Below are positions 1 through 9,649 of a stretch of DNA of 64,000 nt, piece by piece. The stretch is from assembly GCA_963824645.1 (NCBI GenBank), contig CAWGQC010000014.1, positions 186,001 to 250,000 of the forward strand, in the 5' to 3' direction. Below the pieces are notes generated by a model. The model worked only from the letters and a program-made list of their open reading frames with translations, was not told the DNA's origin and did not search any database. The DNA comes from Bog-756 sp963824645 (GTDB lineage: Bacteria; Actinomycetota; Acidimicrobiia; Acidimicrobiales; RAAP-2). How positions within the stretch are numbered: position 1 is the stretch's first letter; every line of letters starts with the position of its first letter. Made by a program: the position numbers and the translations under genes.

Positions 1-76
1 TCGTCCGCCGCAAATCGATGGCCACCAACGGGTAGCGGTCCGTCCTGTACCGGGGAGTGCGCTCCGGGGCTGCTGG

Positions 77-106
77 TATGATAGTTACGTGCTGAAAGCA
101 ACTATC
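77..106 (+). promoter_or_regulatory. Probable MarR operator and promoter over the regulator's start codon
   Basis: A 7-bp inverted repeat, GATAGTT at 80-86 and AACTATC at 100-106, flanks the GTG start at 89. TATGAT at 77-82 fits a -10 box and would put transcription start at or near the GTG, giving a leaderless mRNA. A palindrome across the start region of a marR gene is a common autorepression arrangement. The role is inferred; the repeat is seen directly. Confidence 0.55.
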
Positions 107-592
107 GAGAAGGAAACGGAGCCGGCCCCGGCGGCTGCTCCTCTCGACCGCTTCGACGAGGCTCTGCAGACCGTGGCCCGGTCGATCACCCAGGTCCGCC
201 TGCATGAGCGACTCCTACGATTGGCGGGGGTCCGGCTCGACCGGGCCGGAGCCACCTTGCTATTCAAGCTCTCGGCCACGGACGGCTCGCTGAGGGTCAC
301 CGACCTGGCCGAAATGCTGGGTGTCGACACACCGACGGTAACCCGTAAGGTCCAGCAGCTCGAGCGCGACGGTATGGTGGTCCGCCACACCGACCCCGAC
401 GACGGCCGAGCCTCGAGGATCCGCCTCACACCAACCGGGCGTCGGACCATCGAACGGGTGCGACGGGCCCGCCGGGCCTGGCTCGAGCAGCTCATGCAGG
501 ATTGGGACGACGACCAGCTATCCGCCTTGGCCGACCTGCTCAGCCACTTCGCCGATAATCTCGAGCGAGACTTGGACGACGCTCGTGACTGA
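89..592 (+). CDS. MarR-family transcriptional regulator
   Basis: This 167-residue protein is a typical MarR-family winged-helix repressor, which binds DNA as a dimer and is released by small phenolic or drug-like ligands. Residues about 70-125 carry the helix-turn-helix and wing, with LRVTDLAEMLGVDTPTVTRK as the recognition region and the family hallmark DPDDGRASRIRLT in the wing. The GTG start lies inside a palindrome that probably serves as its own operator. The 3' end overlaps the next gene by 8 nt, so it is co-transcribed with an MFS exporter. It most likely represses that exporter until a toxic substrate appears. The ligand cannot be told from sequence. Confidence 0.9.
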   Translation: MLKATIEKETEPAPAAAPLDRFDEALQTVARSITQVRLHERLLRLAGVRLDRAGATLLFKLSATDGSLRVTDLAEMLGVDTPTVTRKVQQLERDGMVVRHTDPDDGRASRIRLTPTGRRTIERVRRARRAWLEQLMQDWDDDQLSALADLLSHFADNLERDLDDARD

Positions 593-2234
593 TCTGACGA
601 CGGCGCCGGTCGATCTGGCTGAAGAGGTCGACCCCGCCGAGCACCGTCGGATCCTGGTGATCCTCGGCGCTCTCATGATGGGGATGGCCCTAGCTGCCCT
701 CGACCAGACCATCGTGGCCACGGCGCTTCCCACCATCGCCGGCGATCTGCACGGCCTCAACCACCTGTCGTGGGTGGTGACGGCCTACCTGCTGACCACC
801 TGTATCTCCACGCCGGTGTGGGGGAAGCTGGGCGACCTCTACGGGCGCAAGTCCCTCTTTCAACTGGCCATCGTGATCTTTCTGGTCGGCTCCATGCTGT
901 CGGGCCTGTCCCAGTCGATGGCCGAGCTCATCGCTTTCCGGGCCATCCAGGGGATCGGGGCCGGTGGTCTGATGGTCGGGGCCCAGTCGATCATGGGCGA
1001 CGTCGTGTCGGCTCGGCAGCGGGGCAAGTACATGGGTTACTTCGGCGTCGTCTTCGGCGTCACCAACGTGGCCGGTCCGCTTCTCGGTGGCTTCTTCACC
1101 GAGCACCTGTCATGGCGCTGGATCTTCTACATCAACCTTCCTCTCGGCATCGTCGCCCTATTCGTAGTGGCGGCAGTGCTCCACCTCCCCGTCAAGCGGG
1201 TACCGCACAAGATCGACTGGGCCGGAACCGCTTTCCTCTCCGTCGGCGTTACCTGCATCATCTTGCTCACCACCTGGGCCGGCTCTGAATACGCCTGGGG
1301 TTCGCCCGTCATCATCGGTGTGGGACTGGTGGCCCTGGTGTCGCTGGTCATCTTCTGCTTCATCGAGACAAGGGCCTCCGAGCCCATCATCCCGCTCTGG
1401 CTGTTCAAGAACCGAACCTTTACCGCCACCTCGGCCGTCGGGTTCATCATCGGCTTCGCCATGTTCGGGGCCATCATCTACCTACCCCTGTACCTCCAGG
1501 TCGTCCACGGCGCGTCGCCGACGCTTTCCGGCCTCGAGCTCCTGCCCATGATCGGGGGGATGCTCCTCACGTTCATCTCGAGCGGTCGCATCGTGACCCG
1601 CACCGGGCGCTACAAAGTGTTCCCGATCGTGGGCACGGGTGTCCTCTCACTCGGCCTGCTCTCGCTCACTCAGCTTGGACCACACACCGTTTACTGGGAA
1701 GTAGCAGTCTTCATGTTCATCACCGGGCTCGGTGTGGGCCTGGTCATGCAGGTCCTGGTCGTGGCCGTGCAGAACGCGGTCCCGTACTCCGCTCTGGGGG
1801 TAGCCACGGCAACGGCGACGTTCTTCCGGACCATCGGGGGAGCCTTCGGGGTGGCCGTCCTGGGTGCCGTCTTCGCCAATCGGCTGATCTCACAACTCAA
1901 AGTGCACGCCACATCGGCCGAGTTGAAGTTGGTCAGCGGCTCGAATGTAACCGCCAACCCCTCCCAGATCGAGCATCTTCCCACCGCCCAGCGCACCTTC
2001 GTCGTCAGTGCCTTCAGCCACTCGGTCGAGACGGCCTTTTTGGTCGCCGTACCTGTCGCCGTGCTGGGCTTCATCCTCAGTTGGCTCATCAAGGAGATCC
2101 CACTGCGTACCACCGCGTTCGTCGCCACTAATCGGTCCGGCGATCAACAGCTGCAGGGTGACGCGGAAGGGCACGCAGTTGACGAATCCTCCGCATCTAC
2201 ACCGGTGGCCAGCCGCGGCCGAGACGGCCGTTAG
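585..2234 (+). CDS. MFS drug exporter, DHA2 (EmrB/QacA) family
   Basis: This 549-residue integral membrane protein resembles 14-helix DHA2 drug/proton antiporters. The N-terminal half shows the DHA2 signature LDQTIVATALPTIAGDL near residues 43-59 and the loop motif GKLGDLYGRK. FRAIQGIGAGGLM is the conserved helix-4 region. Hydrophobic segments run to about residue 510, then a polar tail follows. It starts with GTG inside the last codons of the upstream marR gene, so translation is probably coupled. The pair looks like a self-contained efflux module. Substrates are unknown; family members expel antibiotics, dyes and disinfectants. Confidence 0.93.
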   Translation: MTDLTTAPVDLAEEVDPAEHRRILVILGALMMGMALAALDQTIVATALPTIAGDLHGLNHLSWVVTAYLLTTCISTPVWGKLGDLYGRKSLFQLAIVIFLVGSMLSGLSQSMAELIAFRAIQGIGAGGLMVGAQSIMGDVVSARQRGKYMGYFGVVFGVTNVAGPLLGGFFTEHLSWRWIFYINLPLGIVALFVVAAVLHLPVKRVPHKIDWAGTAFLSVGVTCIILLTTWAGSEYAWGSPVIIGVGLVALVSLVIFCFIETRASEPIIPLWLFKNRTFTATSAVGFIIGFAMFGAIIYLPLYLQVVHGASPTLSGLELLPMIGGMLLTFISSGRIVTRTGRYKVFPIVGTGVLSLGLLSLTQLGPHTVYWEVAVFMFITGLGVGLVMQVLVVAVQNAVPYSALGVATATATFFRTIGGAFGVAVLGAVFANRLISQLKVHATSAELKLVSGSNVTANPSQIEHLPTAQRTFVVSAFSHSVETAFLVAVPVAVLGFILSWLIKEIPLRTTAFVATNRSGDQQLQGDAEGHAVDESSASTPVASRGRDGR

Positions 2235-2512
2235 CCAAGTGTCTCCGCTGCCATCGGACCCCCAGCGGGTCGGCGGTTGCGGCGGCCATCCAGGGGAGGC
2301 TCGCCGGCCCGGGCCCACCCCTCTCGCTGCCCAGGCGGCCGGATCCCAGGTAAACAACCCCGCATCGACCACGGTGGCCGTGTCCGACATAGGAACGGCG
2401 TGACGCACTCATCGAGTCGTCGACTTCCCAACCTGGCACCGAACTGGCGTCGGCGGACTCGGTCCCCGTCCGGCTCCGGGTTTGCTTCTTCGAGGTCGGG
2501 TACCGACAGCCT

Positions 2513-3322
2513 ATGAGCGGTCAGCAGATTTTTCCTGAAGATCGGTTCTCGGATTGGCGGAAAGGACACCTCGGGCATGGCCGCAACGGTCCAACTCTGC
2601 GAACTGCCGACGGAGTCGCTCTCGCCACCAGGTGTTGGACATCGGAGACTCCGTCAGCTGCCACAGTTGTGATCTGCCACGGATTAGCGGGGAGCAAGGA
2701 TCACCCTCAGGTAGCAGCGCTGGCCGAACGGCTCTACGACCACGGCTATCACGTAGTCGCTTACGATGCACGGGGACACGGAGATTCCGGCGGCACCTGC
2801 ACCCTGGGCAAACTCGAGGGACTCGATGTGGCGGCCATCGTTGAGTGGGCGGATACCTGTGGAAACCAGGTCGTGCTTGTTGGCGCCTCTATGGGCGCGG
2901 TGGCTGCCTTGGCCCACGCCGCCGATAATCGCTCGTTGACGGGAGTGGTTGCGATCTCCAGTCCGGGAGATTGGCGGTTGCCGTATCACTTCCGGTCATT
3001 GGTGACGGCCGGATTGGCGAGGACACGACCCGGCCGGCAATGGGCCAGACGCAAGATGAACGTGCGGATCGGCCCATGGACAGCTCCTGAGCCAGCGCGA
3101 AGCCTCCTGAAAGCAGTCAACTGCCCGGTCATTGTGGTGCACGGTAGCGCCGATCCCATTATCCCGAGACGGTTCAGTCTGGCGGACGGACTCAACGAAG
3201 GCCCTTTGCGAGAACTTGTCGAAGTTCCGGGCATGGGCCATGCATTCGACCCGATCGGTCTTACGGCGATCATTGATGCCGCCCGTCGCCTTATCAACCG
3301 AGGATCGGCGGACCCGGCCTAG
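2513..3322 (+). CDS. Alpha/beta hydrolase (small esterase/lipase-like)
   Basis: The 269-residue protein has a complete alpha/beta-hydrolase triad. The nucleophile elbow is GASMG in VGASMGAVAAL, the acid lies in GSADPIIP and the histidine in GMGHAFDP. The oxyanion region HGLAGSKDHP sits near residues 57-66. No signal peptide is evident, so it is probably cytoplasmic. It stands alone: 278 bp separate it from the MFS gene and it ends 17 bp from a convergent gene. The substrate is unknown; short acyl esters are usual for compact members with little lid. Confidence 0.85.
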   Translation: MSGQQIFPEDRFSDWRKGHLGHGRNGPTLRTADGVALATRCWTSETPSAATVVICHGLAGSKDHPQVAALAERLYDHGYHVVAYDARGHGDSGGTCTLGKLEGLDVAAIVEWADTCGNQVVLVGASMGAVAALAHAADNRSLTGVVAISSPGDWRLPYHFRSLVTAGLARTRPGRQWARRKMNVRIGPWTAPEPARSLLKAVNCPVIVVHGSADPIIPRRFSLADGLNEGPLRELVEVPGMGHAFDPIGLTAIIDAARRLINRGSADPA

Positions 3323-3339
3323 CTTGAGCCTCAATGTCA

Positions 3340-4116
3340 CTAACGGAGCAGTGTCTCCAATCTCGCTGCCATTTCCCTGTAGCGAGTTACGGGAATCAGA
3401 TGGACTCCATCGAAAGCCTGTGATTCGTAGATCTGTCTGACGTGATCGCAGGCGATGTTTACGCCTGCTCCACGTTCTCGATCGAGAAGGTCGATGATTG
3501 ACCCCGGTACGGCCAACTGGGGTACATCGGCCGACAGTTTGCGGGCCATCGATGGACTGGGGAGCACCATCACGCCTGCATAGATCGGGCCATCGAACTC
3601 CACGGACGAACGCCACCGGAGAAGCTCGTCGATCGAATACGTGACCTGGGCGAGGAGAAAGTCGGCTTCCTGCTTCCATGGTGGAAGAGGTCGCAGACCA
3701 GCGGCAGCCCCCAGTCTGAATGATCGGACCAGTTCCACCCGTTCGGCGAAATCTCGGGCCTCGACAATCATCGACCGCACTGTCAGGTCGTCCGAACGGG
3801 CACCAGTCTCCGGACGGTCGCCATAGACAAACAGGAACTCATTCACTCCATAGGCTGCCGCCGTGAGCAGGTCCCGCTGGAATCCAAGCACGTTTCTGTC
3901 CCGAGCATTGATGCAGGCGATGGAACGCCCGCCCATGAGATGAACTTCGTGCGCCACGGCGATGCTCGACACGGTTGCTCGTCCGATGTGGTTGTCGGGG
4001 ATCAGGAAAGCACTCGCAACCTGGCTCAAAACCCCGATCTGGTGACGCACGTGCATGACGTCTGGTCGGGTGGCGGGTTCGATTTCACAGATGATCTCGA
4101 ACTTCCTGGTTGCCAT
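3340..4116 (-). CDS. Methylenetetrahydrofolate reductase-like protein
   Basis: The 258-residue protein matches the MetF TIM-barrel family, which reduces 5,10-methylenetetrahydrofolate using FAD. The N-terminal CEIEPATRPD corresponds to the conserved strand-1 region. HLMGGRSIACINARDRN and FLFVYGDRPETG match the barrel segments that bind flavin and folate, and the C-terminal part keeps the VNIACDHVRQI region. It is somewhat shorter than typical MetF (about 290). It faces away from any methionine gene here, so it may be a paralog acting on another one-carbon substrate. The ATG at 4116 is the only good start. Confidence 0.8.
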   Translation of the reverse strand: MATRKFEIICEIEPATRPDVMHVRHQIGVLSQVASAFLIPDNHIGRATVSSIAVAHEVHLMGGRSIACINARDRNVLGFQRDLLTAAAYGVNEFLFVYGDRPETGARSDDLTVRSMIVEARDFAERVELVRSFRLGAAAGLRPLPPWKQEADFLLAQVTYSIDELLRWRSSVEFDGPIYAGVMVLPSPSMARKLSADVPQLAVPGSIIDLLDRERGAGVNIACDHVRQIYESQAFDGVHLIPVTRYREMAARLETLLR

Positions 4117-4160
4117 GGTTACAGGTTATGTTGCGCTGGCCGTTCCCCGCTGGCCCAGGA

Positions 4161-4592
4161 TTAGCCCTTGGGCGCTTTCGTGAGCACGACAACGCCGAAG
4201 CTGGTGCCCGACACCTGAATCCCCGAGGGTACGCCGGTAGGATCATTGGCGAACCCTGCCCCTACCTCTAAGCCATTTTCCGAGGCGTTGAAAGGCCCGA
4301 AAGTGAAGCTGGACTTCAACACGCCTTTCTTCGTCATGGTGCTGTCCCCGCTGTAGGTACCTACGCTCGATCCGTCGGGTGCCTTCACAACCCATAGAAC
4401 CGTTGCCGCGTCCTTGGCTGATGCCCTGAACGTGAAGGACCCTCCAGGGGCAACGTGGACAAGGGGGCGGGGATTGCTCATGATGATCGGCGGAGGTTCG
4501 GCTGCACCACCCGATGCAGACCACGTCGCCAGCGTCGTCGCAGTCAAGCTGACGATCACCAGGGGTACTGCTGCGAGCCGGAAGACTCTCAT
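4161..4592 (-). CDS. Small secreted protein, Ig-like, function unknown
   Basis: This is a protein of about 143 residues with a clear Sec signal peptide: a short basic N-terminus, a hydrophobic stretch and a likely cleavage after the SASGGAA region. The mature part is rich in Gly, Ser, Thr and beta-branched residues, with VAPGGSFTFRASAKD and VLWVVKAPDGSS, like a single beta-sandwich domain. Two ATG codons are possible; the one at 4592 has GGGAG seven bases upstream, while the one at 4598 is too close to it. No enzymatic motif is seen. It is probably extracellular or cell-wall associated. Confidence 0.6.
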   Translation of the reverse strand: MRVFRLAAVPLVIVSLTATTLATWSASGGAAEPPPIIMSNPRPLVHVAPGGSFTFRASAKDAATVLWVVKAPDGSSVGTYSGDSTMTKKGVLKSSFTFGPFNASENGLEVGAGFANDPTGVPSGIQVSGTSFGVVVLTKAPKG

Positions 4593-4701
4593 CGGCATGC
4601 TCCCACCCTCTCAGCTCCACCGGTGGGCGACCCGAACGCCGGGAAGCTGTCCGATCTGGTGATCGGGAATGGTTGCTGCAACAACGATGACTTTTGGCAA
4701 C

Positions 4702-5172
4702 CTATTGCCCCTCTGGGGCAATCAGGATCGGGCGTCGGGTGTGGGCGGCCAGGGTGTGCGAAACGCTGCCCAGCAAAGTAGTGCGTAGAGCGCCCCGACC
4801 CCGTTGGCCGCAGACGATCAAGCGAGGTGAAAGCTGGTCGGCAACCGCCAAAATGGCGTTGGCAATCCCTTCCAAGGCCACCTCGACCATCGGTGAGGCC
4901 TTGTATCCGTGCTCGCCCGCCCGGAGCGCTCCCTCTTCCGCCACTGACCTTGCATACGACTCTTCCTCGGCGTCCAGGTCAGAGCCACCCCCCGCGCCCG
5001 CTACGAAGGCGCCAGAGAGAGCTAACCGCGTTGCGACGGTCTCCCAAACCGTAAGCACAACAGCGTCGACCGGTTGGCTGATCAGGCCCCCCGCAGCTCT
5101 CATGGCTTCTCGCGATCCATCAGACCCGTCGAAGCAGAACAGAACCGGCCCAACCTGGCTACTTTCCGTCAT
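4702..5172 (-). CDS. Universal stress protein (UspA family)
   Basis: This single-domain Usp of 156 residues begins with VLFCFDGSDGSREAM and ends with the ATP-binding signature GQRGRGALRTTLLGSVS, the G-2x-G-9x-G(S/T) motif of nucleotide-binding Usps. VLTVWE matches the second strand. It is cytoplasmic and probably dimeric, with a role in stress or dormancy. It is separated by about 110-120 bp from its neighbours, so it may have its own promoter. Confidence 0.9.
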   Translation of the reverse strand: MTESSQVGPVLFCFDGSDGSREAMRAAGGLISQPVDAVVLTVWETVATRLALSGAFVAGAGGGSDLDAEEESYARSVAEEGALRAGEHGYKASPMVEVALEGIANAILAVADQLSPRLIVCGQRGRGALRTTLLGSVSHTLAAHTRRPILIAPEGQ

Positions 5173-5292
5173 GACAGTTCCCCTTTTTTACTCGTGGGAG
5201 GCCCCGGACGCCTCCGAGGCCGACATTCCAGAGTCACCCCCAGCGCCGTTTCCCCCTCCTCGGCTCGTCATCAAAGGACCCCCTGAGCACGC

Positions 5293-5724
5293 CTATTCGC
5301 CGATTCCATACAGAAAATCATCCAGTTCTTTCCAGCTGGCCTCCGTGCCACCATCCCCACCCGGATGCCAGGCCACGACCACGGCCACCCCGTCCGGGTC
5401 GCGACCCACCACTGCAGTCCACTCACTGTGATCGCGCCGACCGATGAGGAGCCTCCGAGAGTCCAAATCGCCGGCGATCCGCTCCAGTTGATCGGCTGAG
5501 TCGACTTCCAGAACGAAGGCTCGCAGACCGACGTGGCGAGCACCTCCGAGGGGACTGCTCCCAAGGGCTCGCAGCACGATGATCTGAGTTCGGTCGCTCC
5601 CTGGAGCGCTCACCGCCGCCAATTCCTCCTCTTGAGACAGCAGCCCAAAACCAAGCACTTCGCTGTAGAAGCCAATCGAGCGTTTGAGATCAGCCACGTT
5701 CATCACGACACCCTGAAAGTTCAT
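5293..5724 (-). CDS. VOC-family (glyoxalase/bleomycin-resistance fold) protein
   Basis: The protein of about 143 residues has one VOC domain pair. The first module starts MNVADLKRSIGFYSEVLGFG; the second ends with GRDPDGVAVVVAWHPGG, the usual PDG turn followed by a metal-ligand strand. Two in-frame ATG codons exist; the one at 5724 has GGAG six bases upstream and is preferred over 5736. The family includes glyoxalases, dioxygenases and antibiotic-binding proteins, so the reaction cannot be assigned. Confidence 0.8.
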   Translation of the reverse strand: MNFQGVVMNVADLKRSIGFYSEVLGFGLLSQEEELAAVSAPGSDRTQIIVLRALGSSPLGGARHVGLRAFVLEVDSADQLERIAGDLDSRRLLIGRRDHSEWTAVVGRDPDGVAVVVAWHPGGDGGTEASWKELDDFLYGIGE

Positions 5725-6137
5725 CTTTTGCTCCATGTCTTCAGCAACACAGGGACACCCGGCGCAGCCCCTGTATACCCAAGCGCTATTGCTTCTTCCA
5801 ATCGATCCACCTATAGAGTCTTCGACGCCAGCTGAATGCCGGCAGAGTCCATTCGCACCAGTACCACCTACCGACCGCCCTATGACCCATACGACGTCGG
5901 CATGGACTCAACCGCCCCCTTTATCCCACCGGCTTGGCGTAGCGCGCAGATCCCGGTCGGCGCGGATTTGTCTGGATGCAGCGTACGAATCCTGCCATAG
6001 GTCATGGTATGGCGCGGGCGCCACCGGCATAATCGGCTCCTCAACCGGCTGTTCGGGGCCTCCTCGACCAGGCCGGCACGTGGCAACGAGCTGGCCGGCC
6101 CCGCGTCAGCCACTGGGGACCGGTTCGACGTGGCCAC
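5725..6137. other. Non-coding gap, no gene recognised
   Basis: About 400 bp between two minus-strand genes. Open frames here lack protein-like composition and ribosome sites. It must hold the promoter of the VOC gene and the terminator of the metallo-hydrolase gene, but no clear element could be picked out. Confidence 0.5.
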
Positions 6138-7409
6138 TCAGACAGCCGACTGGTTCTCCCGTTGCTGCAGGGCCGCCGACGCCAGAATGTTGTGAGCCAC
6201 GAAGGACCGCTCCTGTTCCGAACGAGCCTCGAGCAGCTCGGCCTTCAGAGCACGAGCCTCAGTCATCATTTCGCCGTCGTTGAACAACACGAAGTCAACC
6301 AGGTGGAGCGCCTTCTGGATGTCGTCAGTGGCCCCCGATGCACTCAGGGAAAGCGCCCGCTCCAGCAACGGTCCACTGCCGCCGGCCAGTACGACCACCT
6401 CAGCGGCGATCTGGGCTCGGGTGCTGGGGAACAGCATCGACGGGTTCCCATCGTACCAACCCATGTACCGGCGCATGAGGTCACGGACCAGAAACGGGGT
6501 GCAGCCGTAAAGGGGCTGGAGGTATGGGCTGGAGGCGAGCTCGGACGGCAGATCCACCTCGCTCAGGATCTGCTCTTGCCACTGGCCCTCGTTAAGCCGG
6601 CGGACCACCTCGCCGTCCAGATACCGGAGCGCCTTCGCCGTCGTGAGCAACATTTCGACTCCGCTAGCGCGGAAGACGCCACCATGCCCGGAGATGATGG
6701 CCGCAGGCTCGAGGGCGGCCATCTCCTCAAGGACCTCGGCCCATTCCAGCACATAGCGCTGCACCCGAAACGGAGTGCCGGCGTTGGGCAGGGACGACAC
6801 AATGAAGTCGCCGCCCACGATGACCCTGAGGCCGGCCAGCCAGACCCAGGTGTGGTCGTCCGTCTCTCCGAGCCCATGGCGACATTCGAGCGGCACGTCG
6901 CCCAGGCCTTCGAGGAGGAGGAGGTCCTCGTAGACCAAAGTCGGTGGGAAGTACCGGGCCTTTCGGACCACGTCGCCCCCGTGCGGGCCCCACATGGCGA
7001 ACTGGGAGTCGAAGGTGCCGGCCAGGTGCCCTGACGTTTTGGCGTACCGCTCGAATCGTTTGGCCACGTTGACATGTCCCACGATGTCGGGTGGCCGGTG
7101 CCCACGCTGGGCGGCGTCCTCGAGAAGGGCCGGTGTCCCGAAGGCGTGGTCATAGTGCCCATGGGTATAGATCACGTAGCGGACAGGGAGGTGGGTCAGG
7201 GCTCGCAACTCGGTCACCACACGGGGGCCGTTGGTGAACAGCCCGGGGTCGACTACCGCCACTCCTTCGCTACCGACGATGATGGTCGTGTTGCCGAAGC
7301 CGGACAGAAAGTGCACGCCGGGAGCAATCTCACGGCACTCGAAGGCCGCCCTGGATCTGCCCAGGGCCTCGGGCCCGGCACTCTGGATCGGGTCGGTGTC
7401 GCTGTTCAT
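6138..7409 (-). CDS. MBL-fold hydrolase related to alkyl sulfatases (SdsA1/BDS1-like)
   Basis: The protein has 423 residues from the ATG at 7409. It carries the metallo-beta-lactamase zinc motif HGHYDH in VIYTHGHYDHAFG, then a second ligand set in LGETDDHTWVW, GGDF and SGHGGVF. The C-terminal half contains YMGWYDGNPSMLF, the hallmark of the alkyl-sulfatase dimerisation domain. Family members hydrolyse primary alkyl sulfates such as SDS at a binuclear zinc site. It lacks the SCP2-like C-terminal domain of full-length SdsA1 (about 650 residues). Frame extends upstream to 7544, but those residues look non-conserved. No secretion signal is visible. Confidence 0.83.
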   Translation of the reverse strand: MNSDTDPIQSAGPEALGRSRAAFECREIAPGVHFLSGFGNTTIIVGSEGVAVVDPGLFTNGPRVVTELRALTHLPVRYVIYTHGHYDHAFGTPALLEDAAQRGHRPPDIVGHVNVAKRFERYAKTSGHLAGTFDSQFAMWGPHGGDVVRKARYFPPTLVYEDLLLLEGLGDVPLECRHGLGETDDHTWVWLAGLRVIVGGDFIVSSLPNAGTPFRVQRYVLEWAEVLEEMAALEPAAIISGHGGVFRASGVEMLLTTAKALRYLDGEVVRRLNEGQWQEQILSEVDLPSELASSPYLQPLYGCTPFLVRDLMRRYMGWYDGNPSMLFPSTRAQIAAEVVVLAGGSGPLLERALSLSASGATDDIQKALHLVDFVLFNDGEMMTEARALKAELLEARSEQERSFVAHNILASAALQQRENQSAV

Positions 7410-7662
7410 GTGTACCTGCCAGTTGTGGGTCGGAACCCGAATCGTACGAGGTCGGCGGCCGTCGATCACATGGCAGGCAAATGGCTTGAGGTGAACCGTT
7501 CTCCCAGGTAGACGACCGCAGGACTGTTTGTCCGCAACGCCCAAGGTGTCTGCGACCGTTACATCGGTCAGACGTGCGGCCTCGGCCCGAACGGGCGGTC
7601 ACCAGGCTCTTTTCCGTGCAACTGTCCGTGGCCATGCCCGGGCCCTGAGCGAGACTGACGGC

Positions 7663-7815
7663 GTGGACCCAAATTGGTCAGACCAGCTCGACGAGCTGGC
7701 CCCCTACTACCCCCAGCCGTACGCCAACGAGCGGATCGATCGGCAGGAGTTCTTGCCCCACCACCATCGGCAAGGGCGATTCGGTATGAATGATTCGACG
7801 GACCGGCCCAGATGA
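7663..7815 (+). CDS. Possible short protein ahead of the MFS gene
   Basis: A frame open from a GTG at 7663 would give about 50 residues rich in acidic and aromatic residues (WSDQLDELAPYYPQPY). Its TGA overlaps the ATG of the following MFS gene as ATGA, the coupling seen repeatedly in this genome. There is no family match and no good ribosome site. It may be a leader peptide, the tail of a decayed gene, or chance. Confidence 0.25.
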   Translation: MDPNWSDQLDELAPYYPQPYANERIDRQEFLPHHHRQGRFGMNDSTDRPR

Positions 7816-9459
7816 CCACATTGATGACCGTGGAGCACACGGTTGAAGACGGCAGTCAGGTTGGCGCTGCCAATTTTGCTCGGCGGTGGCGCATTCTCGC
7901 CGTTCTGGGGATCGCCCAATTGATGGTCATTCTCGACAGCACGATTGTGAACATCGCCCTCCCCACCGCCCAACACGATCTGCATTTCTCCAACGCCGAT
8001 CGCCAGTGGATCGTCACCGCGTACTCCCTCGCCTTTGGCAGCCTGCTCCTTCTGGGTGGCCGTATCGGAGACACAATCGGGCGCAAGCGGGCACTCATCA
8101 TTGGTCTCGTCGGCTTCGCTGCAGCCTCAGCTATCGGCGGAGCCTCGGTCAGCTTCGCGATGCTCGTCATCGCCCGGACCGTCCAGGGTGGGTTCGGAGC
8201 CCTCCTCGCCCCCTCGGTACTGGCTCTCTTGACGACCACGTTCGCGGATCCGGACGAGCGGGGTAAGGCCTTCGGCACCTACGGTGCCATCGCCGGGGCA
8301 GGCGGCACACTGGGACTCCTTCTAGGCGGAATTCTCACTTCGTATGCCTCGTGGAGGTGGACTCTTTTCGTCAACCTCGCCTTTGCCGTAGGCGCCACCA
8401 TCGGCGCCACGCTCTTGTTGGACAAGGACGAGGGCGCTGACCACGATCCCCTGGACCTGCCCGGCCTGTTGTTGGTGGCCGTCGGACTGTTCTCGCTCGT
8501 CTTCGGATTTTCGCACGCCGAAACGACTACGTGGCGCAATCCATTCACGATTGGATTCCTCGTGGCAGGCGTCGTCCTGCTGGCTGCATTCGCCTATTTC
8601 GAGACCAAGGCCAAGTATCCACTGCTTCCGCCGCGGGTCGTGCTTGACCGAACCCGGGGCGGATCCATGTTGGTCTTGCTTCTCGCCAGCGTCCCGATCT
8701 TCGGCGTATTCTTGTTTTTGACCTACTACCTGCAGGGGACGCTGGGGTTCAGCCCTGTGAAAACTGGTATCGCGTTCCTCCCCCTGGTGGCGGCGTTGGC
8801 CGCGACGGCACAGGTGTCCAATCGCGTTCTCCTACCGCGGTTTCGGCCTCAAGCCGATGGTGCCACTCGGGTTGCTCGTGTCGGCCGCGGCGATGTACGG
8901 ACTTCACCGGATCGGGTTGCACTCTTCCTATGTCACTCACGTGCTTCCCTATCAGATCGTCTTGGGAATCGGATCCGGATTGAGCGTGTCCCCGGCGTTC
9001 AGTACCGGTACCCTCGGGTTGACACCCCAAGACGCCGGTGTCGGTTCGGCCACCCTCAACACAGCCCAGCAAGTCGGGGGCTCTATCGGAACGGCCTTGC
9101 TCAACACCGTGGCGGCGGGGGCTGCCGCGTCCTACTTGGTCGTTCGAACGGTGTCTCTGTCCGATCTCCAAGCCGCCCTGCTCCATTCCTATACGACGGT
9201 GTTTCTCTACTCCTCCCTATTCTTTGTGATCGGAGCGGTCGTCGCCGCAATGGTGCTCCAGTCCGGTGACCTGAAGTCGCTGGCGCTGGAAGTTCCGATT
9301 CCTACGTCAGGGACAGATTCCGACGAAGCACGTCGAAGCCAGATCTGCCGCGTTCGGATAGCTTGCCGATTGGCAGATCCGTTCGATGGCTCGTGGTTGG
9401 GCCTTGCCAGTAAGCGAACAGAACCTCCCGATATTGATTCTCGTTTCTCGTGGCTGTAA
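7812..9459 (+). pseudogene. MFS drug exporter (DHA2), frameshifted
   Basis: From the ATG at 7812 the product reads as a DHA2-family exporter: LDSTIVNIALPTAQHDL in helix 1, GGRIGDTIGRK in the loop, and ARTVQGGFGALLAP. The frame breaks at TTT 8841-8843. Removing one T restores LPRFGLKPMVPLGLL, after which the second frame continues with GIGSGLSVSPAFSTGTLGLT through the last helices to the stop at 9457-9459. As read, the first frame runs to 9269 with an unrelated tail. It is either a recent pseudogene or a homopolymer sequencing error. The last 50 residues after the final helix look atypical. Function, if intact, would be drug efflux. Confidence 0.85.
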
Positions 9460-9649
9460 TGGTTACCGGATGCCCAGGCTGCTCGTTCAGCCCGGATTCT
9501 GGCGGGTCAGCGACGTTCTCGAAAGTGCAGCTCCTGAGAACTGCTGTGACTCGGGACTGAATAGGCAGGCGGCCGCGGGGTCACCCACCAGCTCTCAGAA
9601 CCACCCTAGAGTCATCGTTGCGGCGGGCCCTTGCGTGGAGGGAGGCGGA

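Noticed and set aside
5735..6283. 182-residue frame on the plus strand
   Set aside because: Pro/Ser/Arg-rich, no ribosome site, and it runs into the metallo-hydrolase gene on the other strand.
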